Below, piece by piece: positions 42,618-51,908 of a stretch of 64,000 nt of DNA. This DNA comes from Sphingomonas yunnanensis (GTDB lineage Bacteria > Pseudomonadota > Alphaproteobacteria > Sphingomonadales > Sphingomonadaceae). Positions within the stretch are counted from its first letter, which is position 1, and each line of letters opens with the position of its first letter. Where the stretch lies: the NCBI RefSeq assembly GCF_019898765.1, contig NZ_JAIOKB010000002.1, forward strand, positions 703,826 to 767,825, written 5' to 3'. The notes beneath the pieces are model-generated. The model saw only the letters and a list, made by a program, of their open reading frames with translations, made no database searches and was not told the DNA's origin. Both the position numbers and the translations under genes were made by a program.

Positions 42618-43226
42618 ATGCGTAATTTCTTCGTGCCGCTGGCGGCGCTCGCGGCGGTCGCCGCACCCGCGACCGCGCAGGGCACCGACCTCGCCGCGGT
42701 CCAGCGCTTCCTGTCCGCGGCCGAGACGATGACCGCGAACTTCAGCCAGACCGACCGCGATGGCCGCGTGCTGACCGGCGTGCTCACGCTCAAGAAGCCG
42801 GGCAAGATCCGCTTCCAATATCAGAAGGGCGTGCCGCTGCTCATCGTGAGCGATGGCAAGGCGTTCACCTTCATCGACTATTCGGTGAAGCAGGTGCAGC
42901 GCTGGCCGATCGGCAACTCCCCGCTGGGCGTGCTGATCGATCCCAGCCGCGACATCTCACGCTATGCCAAGGTCGTGCCGTCGCCCAACCCAGACGTGCT
43001 GTCGGTCGAGGCGAACGACCCCAAGCATCCCGAGTTCGGCCGTATCACCATGGTGTTCGCGCGCGACGCCGCGGCGCCGGCGGGGCTGATGCTGCAGGGC
43101 TGGGTCGCGCTCGACAGCCAGGGCAACCGCACGACCATCCGGCTGAACGGGCAGAAGTTCAACGCGCCGGTGAGCGACGCGGCGTTCAGCTGGACCGACC
43201 CGCGGCGCCAGGGTCGCAGCGGCTGA
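42618..43226 (+). CDS. lolA: Outer membrane lipoprotein carrier LolA family protein
   Basis: 202 residues from the ATG at 42618 (GGAG upstream), with a signal peptide cut after ATAQG. The LolA fold shows TDLAAVQRFLSAAETMTANFSQ, GVLTLKKPGKIRFQYQKG, PLLIVSDGKAFTFIDYSVKQVQ and SPLGVLIDPSRDIS. It carries lipoproteins through the periplasm to LolB or the outer membrane. In alphaproteobacteria lolA often sits with ftsK and xth. Here xth follows directly, and ftsK is 3.7 kb further on. Confidence 0.9.
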   Translation: MRNFFVPLAALAAVAAPATAQGTDLAAVQRFLSAAETMTANFSQTDRDGRVLTGVLTLKKPGKIRFQYQKGVPLLIVSDGKAFTFIDYSVKQVQRWPIGNSPLGVLIDPSRDISRYAKVVPSPNPDVLSVEANDPKHPEFGRITMVFARDAAAPAGLMLQGWVALDSQGNRTTIRLNGQKFNAPVSDAAFSWTDPRRQGRSG

Positions 43227-43374
43227 CGAATTTCTACAATCCGTTCATCTGACTGACAGCTTAATTGTCCTAAATAGGAGCCGCGGGGGCGGACGCCTCG
43301 GGGATTTTCCCCCTGTTGCCCTGAGCCCTTCTCCCCCGCTTGCGTGATGAACGCTGTGTCGGCCCTCGCTCCAT

Positions 43375-43395
43375 GCCCCCGGAGCGGGGGCCTTT
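43375..43395 (+). terminator. Possible hairpin terminator between lolA and xth
   Basis: GCCCCC and GGGGGC pair around GGAGC (43375-43391), followed by CTTTCGC, a weak T-tract. The 214-base intergenic space also contains CGGGGATTTTCCCC (43298-43311). No gene was found in it. Confidence 0.35.
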
Positions 43396-43440
43396 CGCGT
43401 CTGGGCCGCCCGGGTGTTTGCGTGACGCGATCGACCGCCT

Positions 43441-44235
43441 ATGTCGCGCCGTGTGAAGATCGTCTCCTGGAACATCAACTCGGTCCGCTTCCGCCTCGAC
43501 ATCGTCGAGCGCTTCCTGCGCGAGGCCGCCCCCGACATCCTGTGCCTGCAGGAGACCAAGGTGATCGACGCGGACTTCCCCGTCGCCGGGTTCCGCGCGC
43601 TCGGCTACGACCATGTCCTGCTCAACGGCCAGCGCATGCACCACGGCGTCGCGATCATCAGCCGCGTACCGATCGAGGCGGACGAGCGGCTCGACTGGCA
43701 GGCCAACCGCGAGGCGCGACATCTCGGCGTGCGGCTGCCCGGCGGCGTGCGGCTGGAGAATGTCTACGTCCCCGCCGGCGGCGACGTGCCCGACCGTGAG
43801 GTGAACCCCAAATTCGGGCAGAAGCTGGATTTCGTCGAGCGGATGACGCGCTGGTCCGAGACGCTCGCAGTGCCCACCATCCTCACCGGGGACTTCAACA
43901 TCGCGCCGCTGCCGAGCGACGTGTGGAGTCACAAGGCGCTGCTCAAGGTGGTGAGCCACACCCCGGTGGAGGTCGAGGCGCTCGGGCGGCTGCGCGCCTC
44001 GAACGACTGGGTCGACCTCGGCCGCCACTTCCACCCCGCGCCGGCGCGGCTACACACCTGGTGGAGCTACCGCTCGCCCGACTGGACCAAGAACGACCGC
44101 GGCCGCCGGCTCGACCATATGTGGGCCACCGCCGACGTCGCGCGCAGCGCGACGGCACACACCGTCTTCGAGCCGTGCCGCAGCTGGCTCAAGCCGAGCG
44201 ACCACGTCCCGATCATGACCGAGTTCGCCTGGTGA
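43441..44235 (+). CDS. xth: Exodeoxyribonuclease III
   Basis: 264 residues. AP-endonuclease motifs are WNINSVRFRLDIVERFL, ILCLQETKV with the metal-binding Glu, YVPAGGD, TGDFNIAP with the catalytic Asp and Asn, and KPSDHVPIM with the final Asp-His. It repairs abasic sites and removes 3' blocks. The ribA gene overlaps its stop codon (GTGA). The final residue is Trp, giving EFAW at the C-terminus. Confidence 0.94.
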   Translation: MSRRVKIVSWNINSVRFRLDIVERFLREAAPDILCLQETKVIDADFPVAGFRALGYDHVLLNGQRMHHGVAIISRVPIEADERLDWQANREARHLGVRLPGGVRLENVYVPAGGDVPDREVNPKFGQKLDFVERMTRWSETLAVPTILTGDFNIAPLPSDVWSHKALLKVVSHTPVEVEALGRLRASNDWVDLGRHFHPAPARLHTWWSYRSPDWTKNDRGRRLDHMWATADVARSATAHTVFEPCRSWLKPSDHVPIMTEFAW

Positions 44236-45305
44236 ACGAGGCGAGCGCCGACGGGCGCGACGCGGCGCGTGCGATCGACGCGATGCGGCGCGGCTGGCCG
44301 ATCGCGCTGCACGCGCCGGGCGAGCCGCCGCTGGTGCTGCTCGCGGTCGAGACCGCCGACGCCGCTCGACTCGCCGCCTTCGCGCCCGACGAGGATTATG
44401 CGGTGCTGATCTCGGCCGGGCGCGCGGAGACGCTCACGCTGACCAACCAGCGCGCCGCCGCCGCGCCCGACCAGCCCGTGCTGATCGAGCGCGCGCCCTG
44501 GTTCGACATGGCGCTCGCCACCGCGCTGGCCGATCCGCAGCTCGATCTCGCCACCCCGTTCAAGGGGCCGTTCCGCACCGCCGTGATGGTGAGCCCGGTC
44601 GCGGGCGCCGCGGCGTTGCGGCTGGCGCGGATCGCCGGGTTGCTCCCCGCCTTCTTCACCGGCGCGACGGACCCGGCGGTGTCGGTCGACGTCGCCGCGA
44701 TCGATGCGCACGAGGACGCGTCCCGGCTCACGATCGCGGTGCGCGCAAGGCTGCCGGTGGCGCAGGCGGAGGACGCCGAGATCGTCGCTTTCCGCTCGCC
44801 CGAGAGCGCCGACGAGCATGTCGCGCTGCTGATCGGCCAGCCGACCGGGGACCCACCGCTGGTGCGACTGCATAGCGAGTGCCTGACGGGTGACGTGCTC
44901 GGCAGCCTCAAATGCGACTGCGGCCCGCAGCTCGACGCCGCGATCCACCGCATCCGCGACGCCGGCTGGGGCATCCTGCTCTACCTGCGGCAGGAGGGGC
45001 GCGGCATCGGGCTGGTCAACAAGCTGCGCGCCTATGCGCTGCAGGACCAGGGCCATGACACGGTCGACGCCAACACGCGGCTCGGCTTCGCGGTGGACGC
45101 GCGCGACTTCGGTGTGGCGGCGCGGATGCTGGTGCTGCTCGGCCAGGAGCGCGTGAGGCTGCTCACCAACAACCCCGCCAAGGTCACCGGGCTCGAGGCG
45201 GCGGGGGTGAGCGTGGTGGAGCGGGTGCCGCACGCGCTGCCGGCCAACCCGCACAACGTGCGCTATCTCGCGACCAAGCGCGACCGGACCGGGCACCAGC
45301 TCTAA
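44232..45305 (+). CDS. ribA: GTP cyclohydrolase II with N-terminal extension
   Basis: 357 residues from the overlapping GTG. Residues from about 205 onward form GCH2: the zinc Cys set in HSECLTGDVLGSLKCDCG, the catalytic LRQEGRGIGLVNKLRAY, DTVDANTRLGF and LLTNNPAKVTGL. It opens GTP to start riboflavin synthesis. The N-terminal ~200 residues (AIDAMRRGWPIALHAPG onward) faintly recall RibB but lack its active-site acidic motif, so they are probably a degenerate partner domain common in alphaproteobacterial RibA. Confidence 0.92.
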   Translation: MNEASADGRDAARAIDAMRRGWPIALHAPGEPPLVLLAVETADAARLAAFAPDEDYAVLISAGRAETLTLTNQRAAAAPDQPVLIERAPWFDMALATALADPQLDLATPFKGPFRTAVMVSPVAGAAALRLARIAGLLPAFFTGATDPAVSVDVAAIDAHEDASRLTIAVRARLPVAQAEDAEIVAFRSPESADEHVALLIGQPTGDPPLVRLHSECLTGDVLGSLKCDCGPQLDAAIHRIRDAGWGILLYLRQEGRGIGLVNKLRAYALQDQGHDTVDANTRLGFAVDARDFGVAARMLVLLGQERVRLLTNNPAKVTGLEAAGVSVVERVPHALPANPHNVRYLATKRDRTGHQL

Positions 45306-45339
45306 GGGATCTGGCAGGTTCGGTCGGGTAGGTTCACGC

Positions 45340-45515
45340 GAACACGCGAAGAAGCAGAGGGTAGTTCGCGCAGAGACGCGGGGGCGCAGAGAAGTCGCGT
45401 ACGCGTCAGCGCACATCAACCTTCTCGTTTGCAGATGATCTGGCCGCCCTGCGGCCGGGCACGGACTCTCGGCGCCTCCGCGTCTCTGCGCGAGAACTCC
45501 TTCTTCCTCTCAGCG
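45340..45515. repeat. Intergenic inverted repeat, family D
   Basis: Purine-rich CGCAGAGACGCGG-type sequence at 45346-45395 reappears as an imperfect reverse complement at 45463-45514 (CCGCGTCTCTGCG). The 67-base loop contains GATCTGGCCGCCCTGCGGCC. It fills the space between the convergent ribA and UbiH-type genes. Confidence 0.65.
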
Positions 45516-45547
45516 TCGTCGCGTGACCTCAACTCAGCCGCGGCCGC

Positions 45548-46765
45548 TCACACCGTCGCGCCCATGAGCAGCTTGGGCAGATCGCCGCTCTCGCCGCGCG
45601 CCTCGCTCATGAAGCGCTCCTTCAGCGGCGGGATGCGATCCACCGCGCTGATGCCGACGCGCCGCACCGCGCTCGCCGCCTTGCCCGGGATGCCGAACAG
45701 CCGCGTCAGCGTGTCGGTCGCCGCCGCCACCATGAAGGTGTCGAGCCCGCGCCACGCCTCGTAGCGGCGCAGCAGCTGCGCGTCGCCGGCGTCGAGCCCG
45801 AGCCGCCGACCCTCCACGAGCACCTCGACGAGCGCCGCGACGTCGCGATAGCCGAGGTTCACCCCCTGGCCCGCGATCGGGTGGATGCCGTGCGCCGCGT
45901 CGCCGACCAGCACCAGCCGCGTGCCCGTCACGCGCGCGGCGTGGTGGAAGCCGAGCGGGTAGCTCGCGCGCGGACTGGCGTGAGACAGCGCCCCCAGGAA
46001 CCCGCCCATGCTCTTCTCCGCCTCGGCGAGGAAGCCGCGGTCGCCGAGCTTGAGCATGCCCGCGGCCTGGTCCGCCGCGACGGTCCACACGATCGCCGAG
46101 CGATGGCCAACCTCGTCGTCGGGCAGCGGCAGCAGCGCGAACGGCCCGGCGGGGTAGAAGATCTCATAGGCGACGTTCTCGTGGCTGCGCTCGTGGTGGA
46201 ACGCGCCGACGATCGCCGCGTGATGATACTGCCAGCGCGCCACCGCGATCCCCGCCGCCTCGCGTGTCGGTGACTGACGTCCCTCGGCGGCGACGAGCAG
46301 GTCGGCGGTGACGATGCGCCCGTCCGAGAGCGTCGCGCGCACGCCGTCCTGGTCGCGCTCCACGGCGGCCGCGCGCGTGTTCATACGCAAGTCGACCAGC
46401 GGCGTGGCGGAGACCGCGTCGTACAGCGCGCGGCGGAGCAGCCGATTCTCGTACATCGTGCCGAGCGCGGCATCGTCGGCGGCGGGGACGAAGTCGAGCT
46501 TGCCCGGCGCCAACCCGTCGCTGACGCGGATGTGGCGGATCGGGCAGCCCTTGCCGCGCAGCGCCTCGCCCACGCCGATCGCGTCGAGCATGCGGTGGCT
46601 CGCGCTCGCCACCGCCGAGGCGCGCCCGTCGAAGCCCGCGGCGAGCATCACCGCGGGATCGGCCGGGTCGACGACGATGGCGGAGAGGCCGTGGCGGTCG
46701 AGCGCGACCGCGAGCGCGCTGCCGACCAGCCCGCCGCCGAGGATGAGCACGTCTGCGTGGTCCAT
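45548..46765 (-). CDS. UbiH/UbiF/COQ6-family FAD-dependent monooxygenase
   Basis: 405 residues from the ATG at 46765. The dinucleotide motif is LILGGGLVGSALAVALDRHG (8-27), the middle DG motif is LLVAAEGRQSPTREAAGI, and the FAD-ribityl motif is RLVLVGDAAHGIHPIAGQGVNLGYRD. The family hydroxylates the ubiquinone ring. Which ring position this one modifies cannot be told. It is convergent with ribA and divergent from ftsK. Confidence 0.9.
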   Translation of the reverse strand: MDHADVLILGGGLVGSALAVALDRHGLSAIVVDPADPAVMLAAGFDGRASAVASASHRMLDAIGVGEALRGKGCPIRHIRVSDGLAPGKLDFVPAADDAALGTMYENRLLRRALYDAVSATPLVDLRMNTRAAAVERDQDGVRATLSDGRIVTADLLVAAEGRQSPTREAAGIAVARWQYHHAAIVGAFHHERSHENVAYEIFYPAGPFALLPLPDDEVGHRSAIVWTVAADQAAGMLKLGDRGFLAEAEKSMGGFLGALSHASPRASYPLGFHHAARVTGTRLVLVGDAAHGIHPIAGQGVNLGYRDVAALVEVLVEGRRLGLDAGDAQLLRRYEAWRGLDTFMVAAATDTLTRLFGIPGKAASAVRRVGISAVDRIPPLKERFMSEARGESGDLPKLLMGATV

Positions 46766-46879
46766 GGCCCCTGCCCTACAGGGTCGCGCGCGGGCGCGAA
46801 AGGGCGGCTCTCTTGACGCGGACTCGCCGGCGGCGGACAATGCGCGCCGGGCATATCGGACATCGTTGGGGACGAGAGC

Positions 46880-49186
46880 ATGGCGAGCAGGGCCGACGCG
46901 CCGCTGTGGCGCGAGACGGTGAAGGCGGGGGCGCTGCGCAGCGGCGCGCTGATCGTCGCGGTGGCGTTGGTCGCGCTGACGCTGGCGATGGCGCTCGCGC
47001 TCGCCAGCTATCGCCCGAGCGACGCCGCCTTCAACACCGCCGCGGGCGCAGACGTCGGCAACCTGCTGGGCGTGCCGGGCGCGTGGTTCGCCGATCTCGC
47101 GCTGACCCTGTTCGGCCCCGCGGTGGCGCTGCTGCTGCCGGTGCCGCCGCTGGTGGCGGCGCGGCTGTGGCGCGAGCAGCCCGCCGGCGCGTGGCCGCGG
47201 ATGCTGCGCGGCACCGCGGTGGCGGTGGCGCTGATGGCGGTGGCGCTCGGCTGCGCTGCACCGGGCGCGGTGCCCGCGCTGCCGTTCGGCTGGGGCGGCG
47301 CGGTCGGGTTGGGCGTGGTCGGTGCGACGCGCTGGGCGCTCGGGCTGATCGGCGACGCCCAGGTACGCTGGTGGGGCGTGGTCGCGCTCGGCGTGGTGAG
47401 CGGGATCGGTGGCGCTTTCCTGTGGGGCCGCAGCCTCGAGATCGACTTCGCCCGGCTCGCGCCGCGCGGCGGGCTGCGCCGCGCGCGCGGCGACGCGGAC
47501 GAGGCGTTCGACGTGGCGGACCCCCCGTTCGATACCGCCGCGGCGCCGGCCCTCGCGCGTCGTCCCGCGCCGCGCGCGGTGGCGGAGCCCAACGATCGCC
47601 CCGCCCCGGTCATCAGCGAGCGCGCGCTCGCTCCCTCGGCGGCGCCGCCCAAGCCGCAGCAGCGGCTCGACCTTCGAGACAGCTACACGCTGCCGGGGCT
47701 CGACCTGCTCACGCCGTCGCCTGCCAACCAGAACAACCCGGTCGACAAGGCCGCGCTGGAGCGCAACGCGCGGCTGCTCGAGACCGTGCTCGACGACTTC
47801 AACGTCAAGGGCAACATCACCGAGGTCCGCCCCGGCCCGGTGGTGACGATGTACGAGCTCGAGCCCGCGCCGGGGATCAAGGCGACGCGCGTGATCTCGC
47901 TCGCGGACGACATCGCGCGCAACATGTCGGCGATCTCGGCGCGCGTCGCGACCATCCCGGGGCGTACCGTGATCGGCATCGAGCTGCCCAATGCCCGGCG
48001 CGAGATGGTCTCGCTGCACGAGCTGGTGGCGAGCCAGGCGTTCGAGGATCAGTCGGCGCAGCTCCCCGTGATCCTCGGCAAGAACATCGCCGGCGATCCC
48101 GTCATCGCCGATCTCGCGCCGATGCCGCACCTGCTGGTCGCGGGTACGACCGGCTCGGGCAAGTCGGTCGGGCTCAACGGCATGATCCTGTCGCTGCTGT
48201 ACCGGCTGACGCCGGACCAGTGCCGCATGATCATGATCGACCCGAAGATGCTCGAGCTGAGCATGTACGACGACATCCCGCACCTGCTCTCGCCCGTGGT
48301 CACCGATCCGGCCAAGGCGGTGCGCGCGCTCAAATGGGCGGTCGAGACGATGGAGGACCGCTACCGGCAGATGTCGTCGGTGGGCGTGCGCAGCCTCGCC
48401 TCGTTCAACGAGAAGGTGCGCGCGGCGCGCGTCAAGGGCGCGCCGCTCGGTCGCCGGGTGCAGACCGGCTACGGCGAGAACGGCCAGCCGGTCTACGAGG
48501 AGGAGCAGCTCGACTATGACGTGCTGCCGCAGATCGTCGTCATCGTCGACGAGCTCGCCGACCTGATGATGACCGCGGGCAAGGAGGTGGAGTTCCTGAT
48601 CCAGCGGCTGGCGCAGAAGGCGCGCGCCGCGGGCATTCACCTGATCATGGCGACGCAACGCCCCTCGGTCGACGTCATCACCGGCGTGATCAAGGCCAAT
48701 CTGCCGACGCGCATCTCCTTCCACGTCACCAGCAAGATCGACTCGCGCACGATCCTGGGCGAGCAGGGCGCCGAGCAGCTGCTCGGCCGCGGCGACATGC
48801 TCTACATGCCCGGCGGCAAGGGCATCGTCCGCGTCCACGGCCCGTTCGTCAGCGACGACGAGGTGCGCGCGGTGACGGATCACTGGCGCGCGCAGGGCCA
48901 GCCCGATTACATCGAGTCGGTCACCGAGGAGCCGGCGGAGAGCTTCGCGCTGGAGGGCGCGCCGACCGGCGAGGATTCGGCCGAGGACCAGCAGTATCGC
49001 GCCGCGGTGGCGATCGTGTGCGGCAGCCAGAAGGCATCGACCTCGTGGCTCCAGCGCCAGCTGCGCATCGGCTACAACTCGGCGGCGCGGCTGATCGAGC
49101 GGATGGAGAAGGAGGGCGTGGTGAGCCGCCCCGACCATGTCGGCCGGCGCGAGGTGTTGCGGGATACCGACGGGAACGCGATGTGA
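46880..49186 (+). CDS. ftsK: DNA translocase FtsK
   Basis: 768 residues with four or five N-terminal membrane segments (about 22-200), a short proline-rich linker, and a full motor: VAGTTGSGKSVGLNGMI, MIDPKMLELSMYDDIPHLL, VIVDELADLMMTAGKEVE and LIMATQRPSVDVITGVIKANL. The C-terminal gamma domain (KASTSWLQRQLRIGYNSAARLIERME) reads KOPS sequences. It segregates chromosome termini at the septum. The linker is short compared with E. coli FtsK, normal for alphaproteobacteria. Confidence 0.95.
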   Translation: MASRADAPLWRETVKAGALRSGALIVAVALVALTLAMALALASYRPSDAAFNTAAGADVGNLLGVPGAWFADLALTLFGPAVALLLPVPPLVAARLWREQPAGAWPRMLRGTAVAVALMAVALGCAAPGAVPALPFGWGGAVGLGVVGATRWALGLIGDAQVRWWGVVALGVVSGIGGAFLWGRSLEIDFARLAPRGGLRRARGDADEAFDVADPPFDTAAAPALARRPAPRAVAEPNDRPAPVISERALAPSAAPPKPQQRLDLRDSYTLPGLDLLTPSPANQNNPVDKAALERNARLLETVLDDFNVKGNITEVRPGPVVTMYELEPAPGIKATRVISLADDIARNMSAISARVATIPGRTVIGIELPNARREMVSLHELVASQAFEDQSAQLPVILGKNIAGDPVIADLAPMPHLLVAGTTGSGKSVGLNGMILSLLYRLTPDQCRMIMIDPKMLELSMYDDIPHLLSPVVTDPAKAVRALKWAVETMEDRYRQMSSVGVRSLASFNEKVRAARVKGAPLGRRVQTGYGENGQPVYEEEQLDYDVLPQIVVIVDELADLMMTAGKEVEFLIQRLAQKARAAGIHLIMATQRPSVDVITGVIKANLPTRISFHVTSKIDSRTILGEQGAEQLLGRGDMLYMPGGKGIVRVHGPFVSDDEVRAVTDHWRAQGQPDYIESVTEEPAESFALEGAPTGEDSAEDQQYRAAVAIVCGSQKASTSWLQRQLRIGYNSAARLIERMEKEGVVSRPDHVGRREVLRDTDGNAM

Positions 49187-49276
49187 GGTGAGGCGGATGG
49201 CCGTGCAGGGTGGCTACGGTGAGGCACCTAGAGCGCCGAGGTTCCACGGCACCGAAGCAACGCCCCCTCCCACTAG

Positions 49277-49373
49277 CGTCATCCTGAACTCGTCTCAGGA
49301 TCCACCGTGCCGCATACTCAGGAGCGTGTGGCGCGCGCAGACGAGTGGATCCTGAGACGAGTTCAGGATGACG
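49277..49373. repeat. Perfect 29-base inverted repeat, family A-like
   Basis: Arms at 49277-49305 and 49345-49373 are exact reverse complements, beginning CGTCATCCTGAACTCG. The 39-base loop is not part of the palindrome. It lies between the convergent ftsK and Lhr-type helicase genes. The exact match of arms suggests a recent insertion or selection for the RNA hairpin. A related half-site starts at 63411. Confidence 0.85.
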
Positions 49374-49415
49374 GAAAAAAGGGAAGAGCGGCCCACGTTT
49401 GGCCCCACCCCCCCT

Positions 49416-51824
49416 TCAATCCACCCGCATCGCCTCCGCCGCCAGCGCCTCGGCCTCGATCAGCAGCGAGTCGTCCGCGCTGCCCGTCGCGACCTTCTCG
49501 CGCCCGATCAGCGTCAGCACCGGTACCGCCAGCGGGGTGACGCGCGGCAGGTCGACGTGGACCATCGTGTCGGCGGCGCGGTCGAGCAGGTCGGCGAGCC
49601 GGCCGACGTCGGTCATGCGCGCGCGCGCGTCGGCCCAGGCCGCCTCGAGCAGCACGTGGCCGGGCTCATACTGGCGCAGCACGTCGTAGATCAGGTCGGT
49701 CGAGAAAGTGACCTGGCGCCCGGTCTTGCGCTTGCCGGGATGCTGGCGCTCGACCAGTCCGCCGATCACCGCCACCTCACGGAAGGCGCGCTTGAGCAGG
49801 TGCGAGCGCTCGACCCACTCGACGAACTCATGCTCGAGGATATCCGCCGAGAACAGCGCCGCCGGGTCGGTCACCTTCTCCAGCCCGTAGCAGGCGATCG
49901 CGTAATCGTTCGCGACGAAGCCGAGCGGCTTGAGCCCCAGCGTCTCCATCCTCTTGGTCACCAGCATGCCGAGCGACTGATGCGCGTTCCACCCCTCGAA
50001 GCTGTAGGCGACCATGTAGTGGCGCCCCTCGCGCGGGAAGGTCTCGACGAGCAGTTGCTCGGGCGCGGGCAGGGTCGAGCGACGCGACTGGATCTCGAGC
50101 CAGTCGCGCACGTCGGCGGGGAAGCGGTGCCACTCGCCCGGCTCGGCGAGGAAGCGCCGCACGCGCGAGGCGAGATTGGTGGAGAGCGGCATGCGGCTGC
50201 CGCCGTAGGTCGGGATCCGCGCCGGGCGGCTGGTGGCGCGGACGATCAGATCCTCGGTGTCGATCTTCTCGACCTCCAGGCTCAGCCCGGCGAAGAAGAA
50301 TGTATCGCCGTGGCTCAGCGTCGCGGCGAACCCTTCCTCCACCTTGCCGAGCGCGCGGCCGTTGCGGAAGCGGACCTTGAGCATCGTCGCCTCGACGATG
50401 ATTCCGGCGTTGAGCCGGTGCTGCGCGACGAAACGCGGATGGCTGACGCGCCACGTCCCGTCGGCGTCCTGCGTCAGCCGCTTGAACCGGTCGTATGCCT
50501 TGAGCGAGTAGCCGCCGTCGCGGATGAAGCCGAGCACGCGCTCGAACAGCTCGTCGGTCAGCGCCGAGTACGGCAGCGCCGAGCGCACTTCCGCGAGCAT
50601 CGTCTCCTGGTGGAACGGCGCGGCGCAGGCGCAGGCCATCAGGTGCTGCGCCAGCACGTCGAGTGCGCCCATGCGGAACACGTCGGCGTCGAGCTCGCCC
50701 GCCTCCACCGCGTCGAGCGCGGCGCGCGCCTCGAGATACTCGAAGCGGTTGCCGGGCACGACGATCGCCTCGCTCGGCACGTCGAGCCGGTGGTTGCTGC
50801 GTCCGATCCGCTGCAGCAGTCGCGACGAGCCCTTGGGCGCGCCCATCTGGATCACGCAGTCGACGTCGCCCCAGTCGACGCCGAGGTCGAGGCTGGCGGT
50901 CGCCACCAAAGCGCGCAGCCGCCCCGCCGCCATCGCTCCCTCGACCTTGCGGCGCGCCTCCTTCTCGAGGCTGCCGTGGTGGATGCCGATCGGCAGCTGC
51001 ATCGCGTTGGCCTTCCACAGGTCCTGGAAGATCAGCTCGGCGAGGCTGCGGGTGTTGCAGAAGACGATCGAGGTGCGGTGGGTCTCGATCTCCGCCATCA
51101 CCTGCTCGGCGGCGTATCGGCCGGAATGGCCCGCCCAGGGGACGCGGTCCTCGGGAAGCAGGATGGCGATGTCGGGGTCGGGGCCGGGCTCGCCCTCGAC
51201 CAGCGCGACCTGGTCGATGTCGCCGTCGGGGGCGAGCCAGGCGCGATAGCCGTCGGGATCGGCGACCGTGGCGGAGAGCGCGACGCGGCGGCACGCCGGC
51301 GCGATCGTCTGGAGCCGCGCCATGCACAGCGACAGCAGGTCGCCGCGCTTGCCGGTGGCGAAGGCATGCACCTCGTCGACCACGATCGTGCGCAGCCCGG
51401 CGAACATGGTGAAGCTGTCGGGATAGCTCAGCAGCAGCGACAGTGACTCGGGCGTGGTCAGCAGGATCTGCGGCGGGCGGACGCGCTGGCGCGCCTTGCG
51501 ATCGGACGGCGTGTCGCCGGTGCGGGTCTCGACGCGGATGTCGGCGCCCATCTCGTCGATCGGCGTGACGAGATTGCGCTGGATGTCGACCGCCAGCGCC
51601 TTGAGCGGCGAGACGTAGAGCGTGTGGAGGCCCTCGGTCGGCGTCTCGATCAGCTCGGCCAACGTCGGCAGGAAGCCCGCCAGCGTCTTGCCCGCGCCGG
51701 TCGCGGCGATCAACAGCGCGTGGCGGCCGGCGCGCGCCTCGTCGAGCATGTCGAGCTGGTGCCGACGCGGCTTCCAGCCGCGATGAGCGAACCAGTCGGT
51801 GAGGAGCGGGGGAAGCGCGGCCAA
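49416..51824 (-). CDS. Lhr-type DEXH helicase (ligase-associated DNA damage response helicase)
   Basis: 802 residues. Helicase motifs are AATGAGKTLAG (40-50), YVSPLKALAVDI, LLTTPESLSLLL, IVVDEVHAFATGKRG, LSATVAD, SIVFCNTRSLAE, ATASLDLGVDWGDVD and QRIGRSNHRLD. The C-terminal half, with PTYGGSRMPLSTNLASRVR and ALGKVEEGFAATLSHGDTF, matches the Lhr core (WH and beta-barrel domains). In many bacteria it is encoded with an exonuclease, an ATP-dependent ligase and a phosphoesterase. Here only the exonuclease is near, divergent at 52168. Confidence 0.92.
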   Translation of the reverse strand: MAALPPLLTDWFAHRGWKPRRHQLDMLDEARAGRHALLIAATGAGKTLAGFLPTLAELIETPTEGLHTLYVSPLKALAVDIQRNLVTPIDEMGADIRVETRTGDTPSDRKARQRVRPPQILLTTPESLSLLLSYPDSFTMFAGLRTIVVDEVHAFATGKRGDLLSLCMARLQTIAPACRRVALSATVADPDGYRAWLAPDGDIDQVALVEGEPGPDPDIAILLPEDRVPWAGHSGRYAAEQVMAEIETHRTSIVFCNTRSLAELIFQDLWKANAMQLPIGIHHGSLEKEARRKVEGAMAAGRLRALVATASLDLGVDWGDVDCVIQMGAPKGSSRLLQRIGRSNHRLDVPSEAIVVPGNRFEYLEARAALDAVEAGELDADVFRMGALDVLAQHLMACACAAPFHQETMLAEVRSALPYSALTDELFERVLGFIRDGGYSLKAYDRFKRLTQDADGTWRVSHPRFVAQHRLNAGIIVEATMLKVRFRNGRALGKVEEGFAATLSHGDTFFFAGLSLEVEKIDTEDLIVRATSRPARIPTYGGSRMPLSTNLASRVRRFLAEPGEWHRFPADVRDWLEIQSRRSTLPAPEQLLVETFPREGRHYMVAYSFEGWNAHQSLGMLVTKRMETLGLKPLGFVANDYAIACYGLEKVTDPAALFSADILEHEFVEWVERSHLLKRAFREVAVIGGLVERQHPGKRKTGRQVTFSTDLIYDVLRQYEPGHVLLEAAWADARARMTDVGRLADLLDRAADTMVHVDLPRVTPLAVPVLTLIGREKVATGSADDSLLIEAEALAAEAMRVD

Positions 51825-51908
51825 GGTAGGTGGGATGTAGCGACGCGACGGGCTGCGGCAAGGCGCCCGGACGATCCGCGACCTAGGATGCGTTCCCTAT
51901 CGCCTGCG

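Noticed and set aside
45548..49138. 1196-codon minus-strand open frame
   Set aside because: The final 405 codons are the real UbiH-type gene from 46765. The upstream part is antisense to ftsK.
49374..49382. Intrinsic terminator after the 29-base inverted repeat
   Set aside because: The homopolymer run next to the repeat is A on the plus strand, and on the minus strand the T run comes before the hairpin, so it does not form a proper terminator in either direction.
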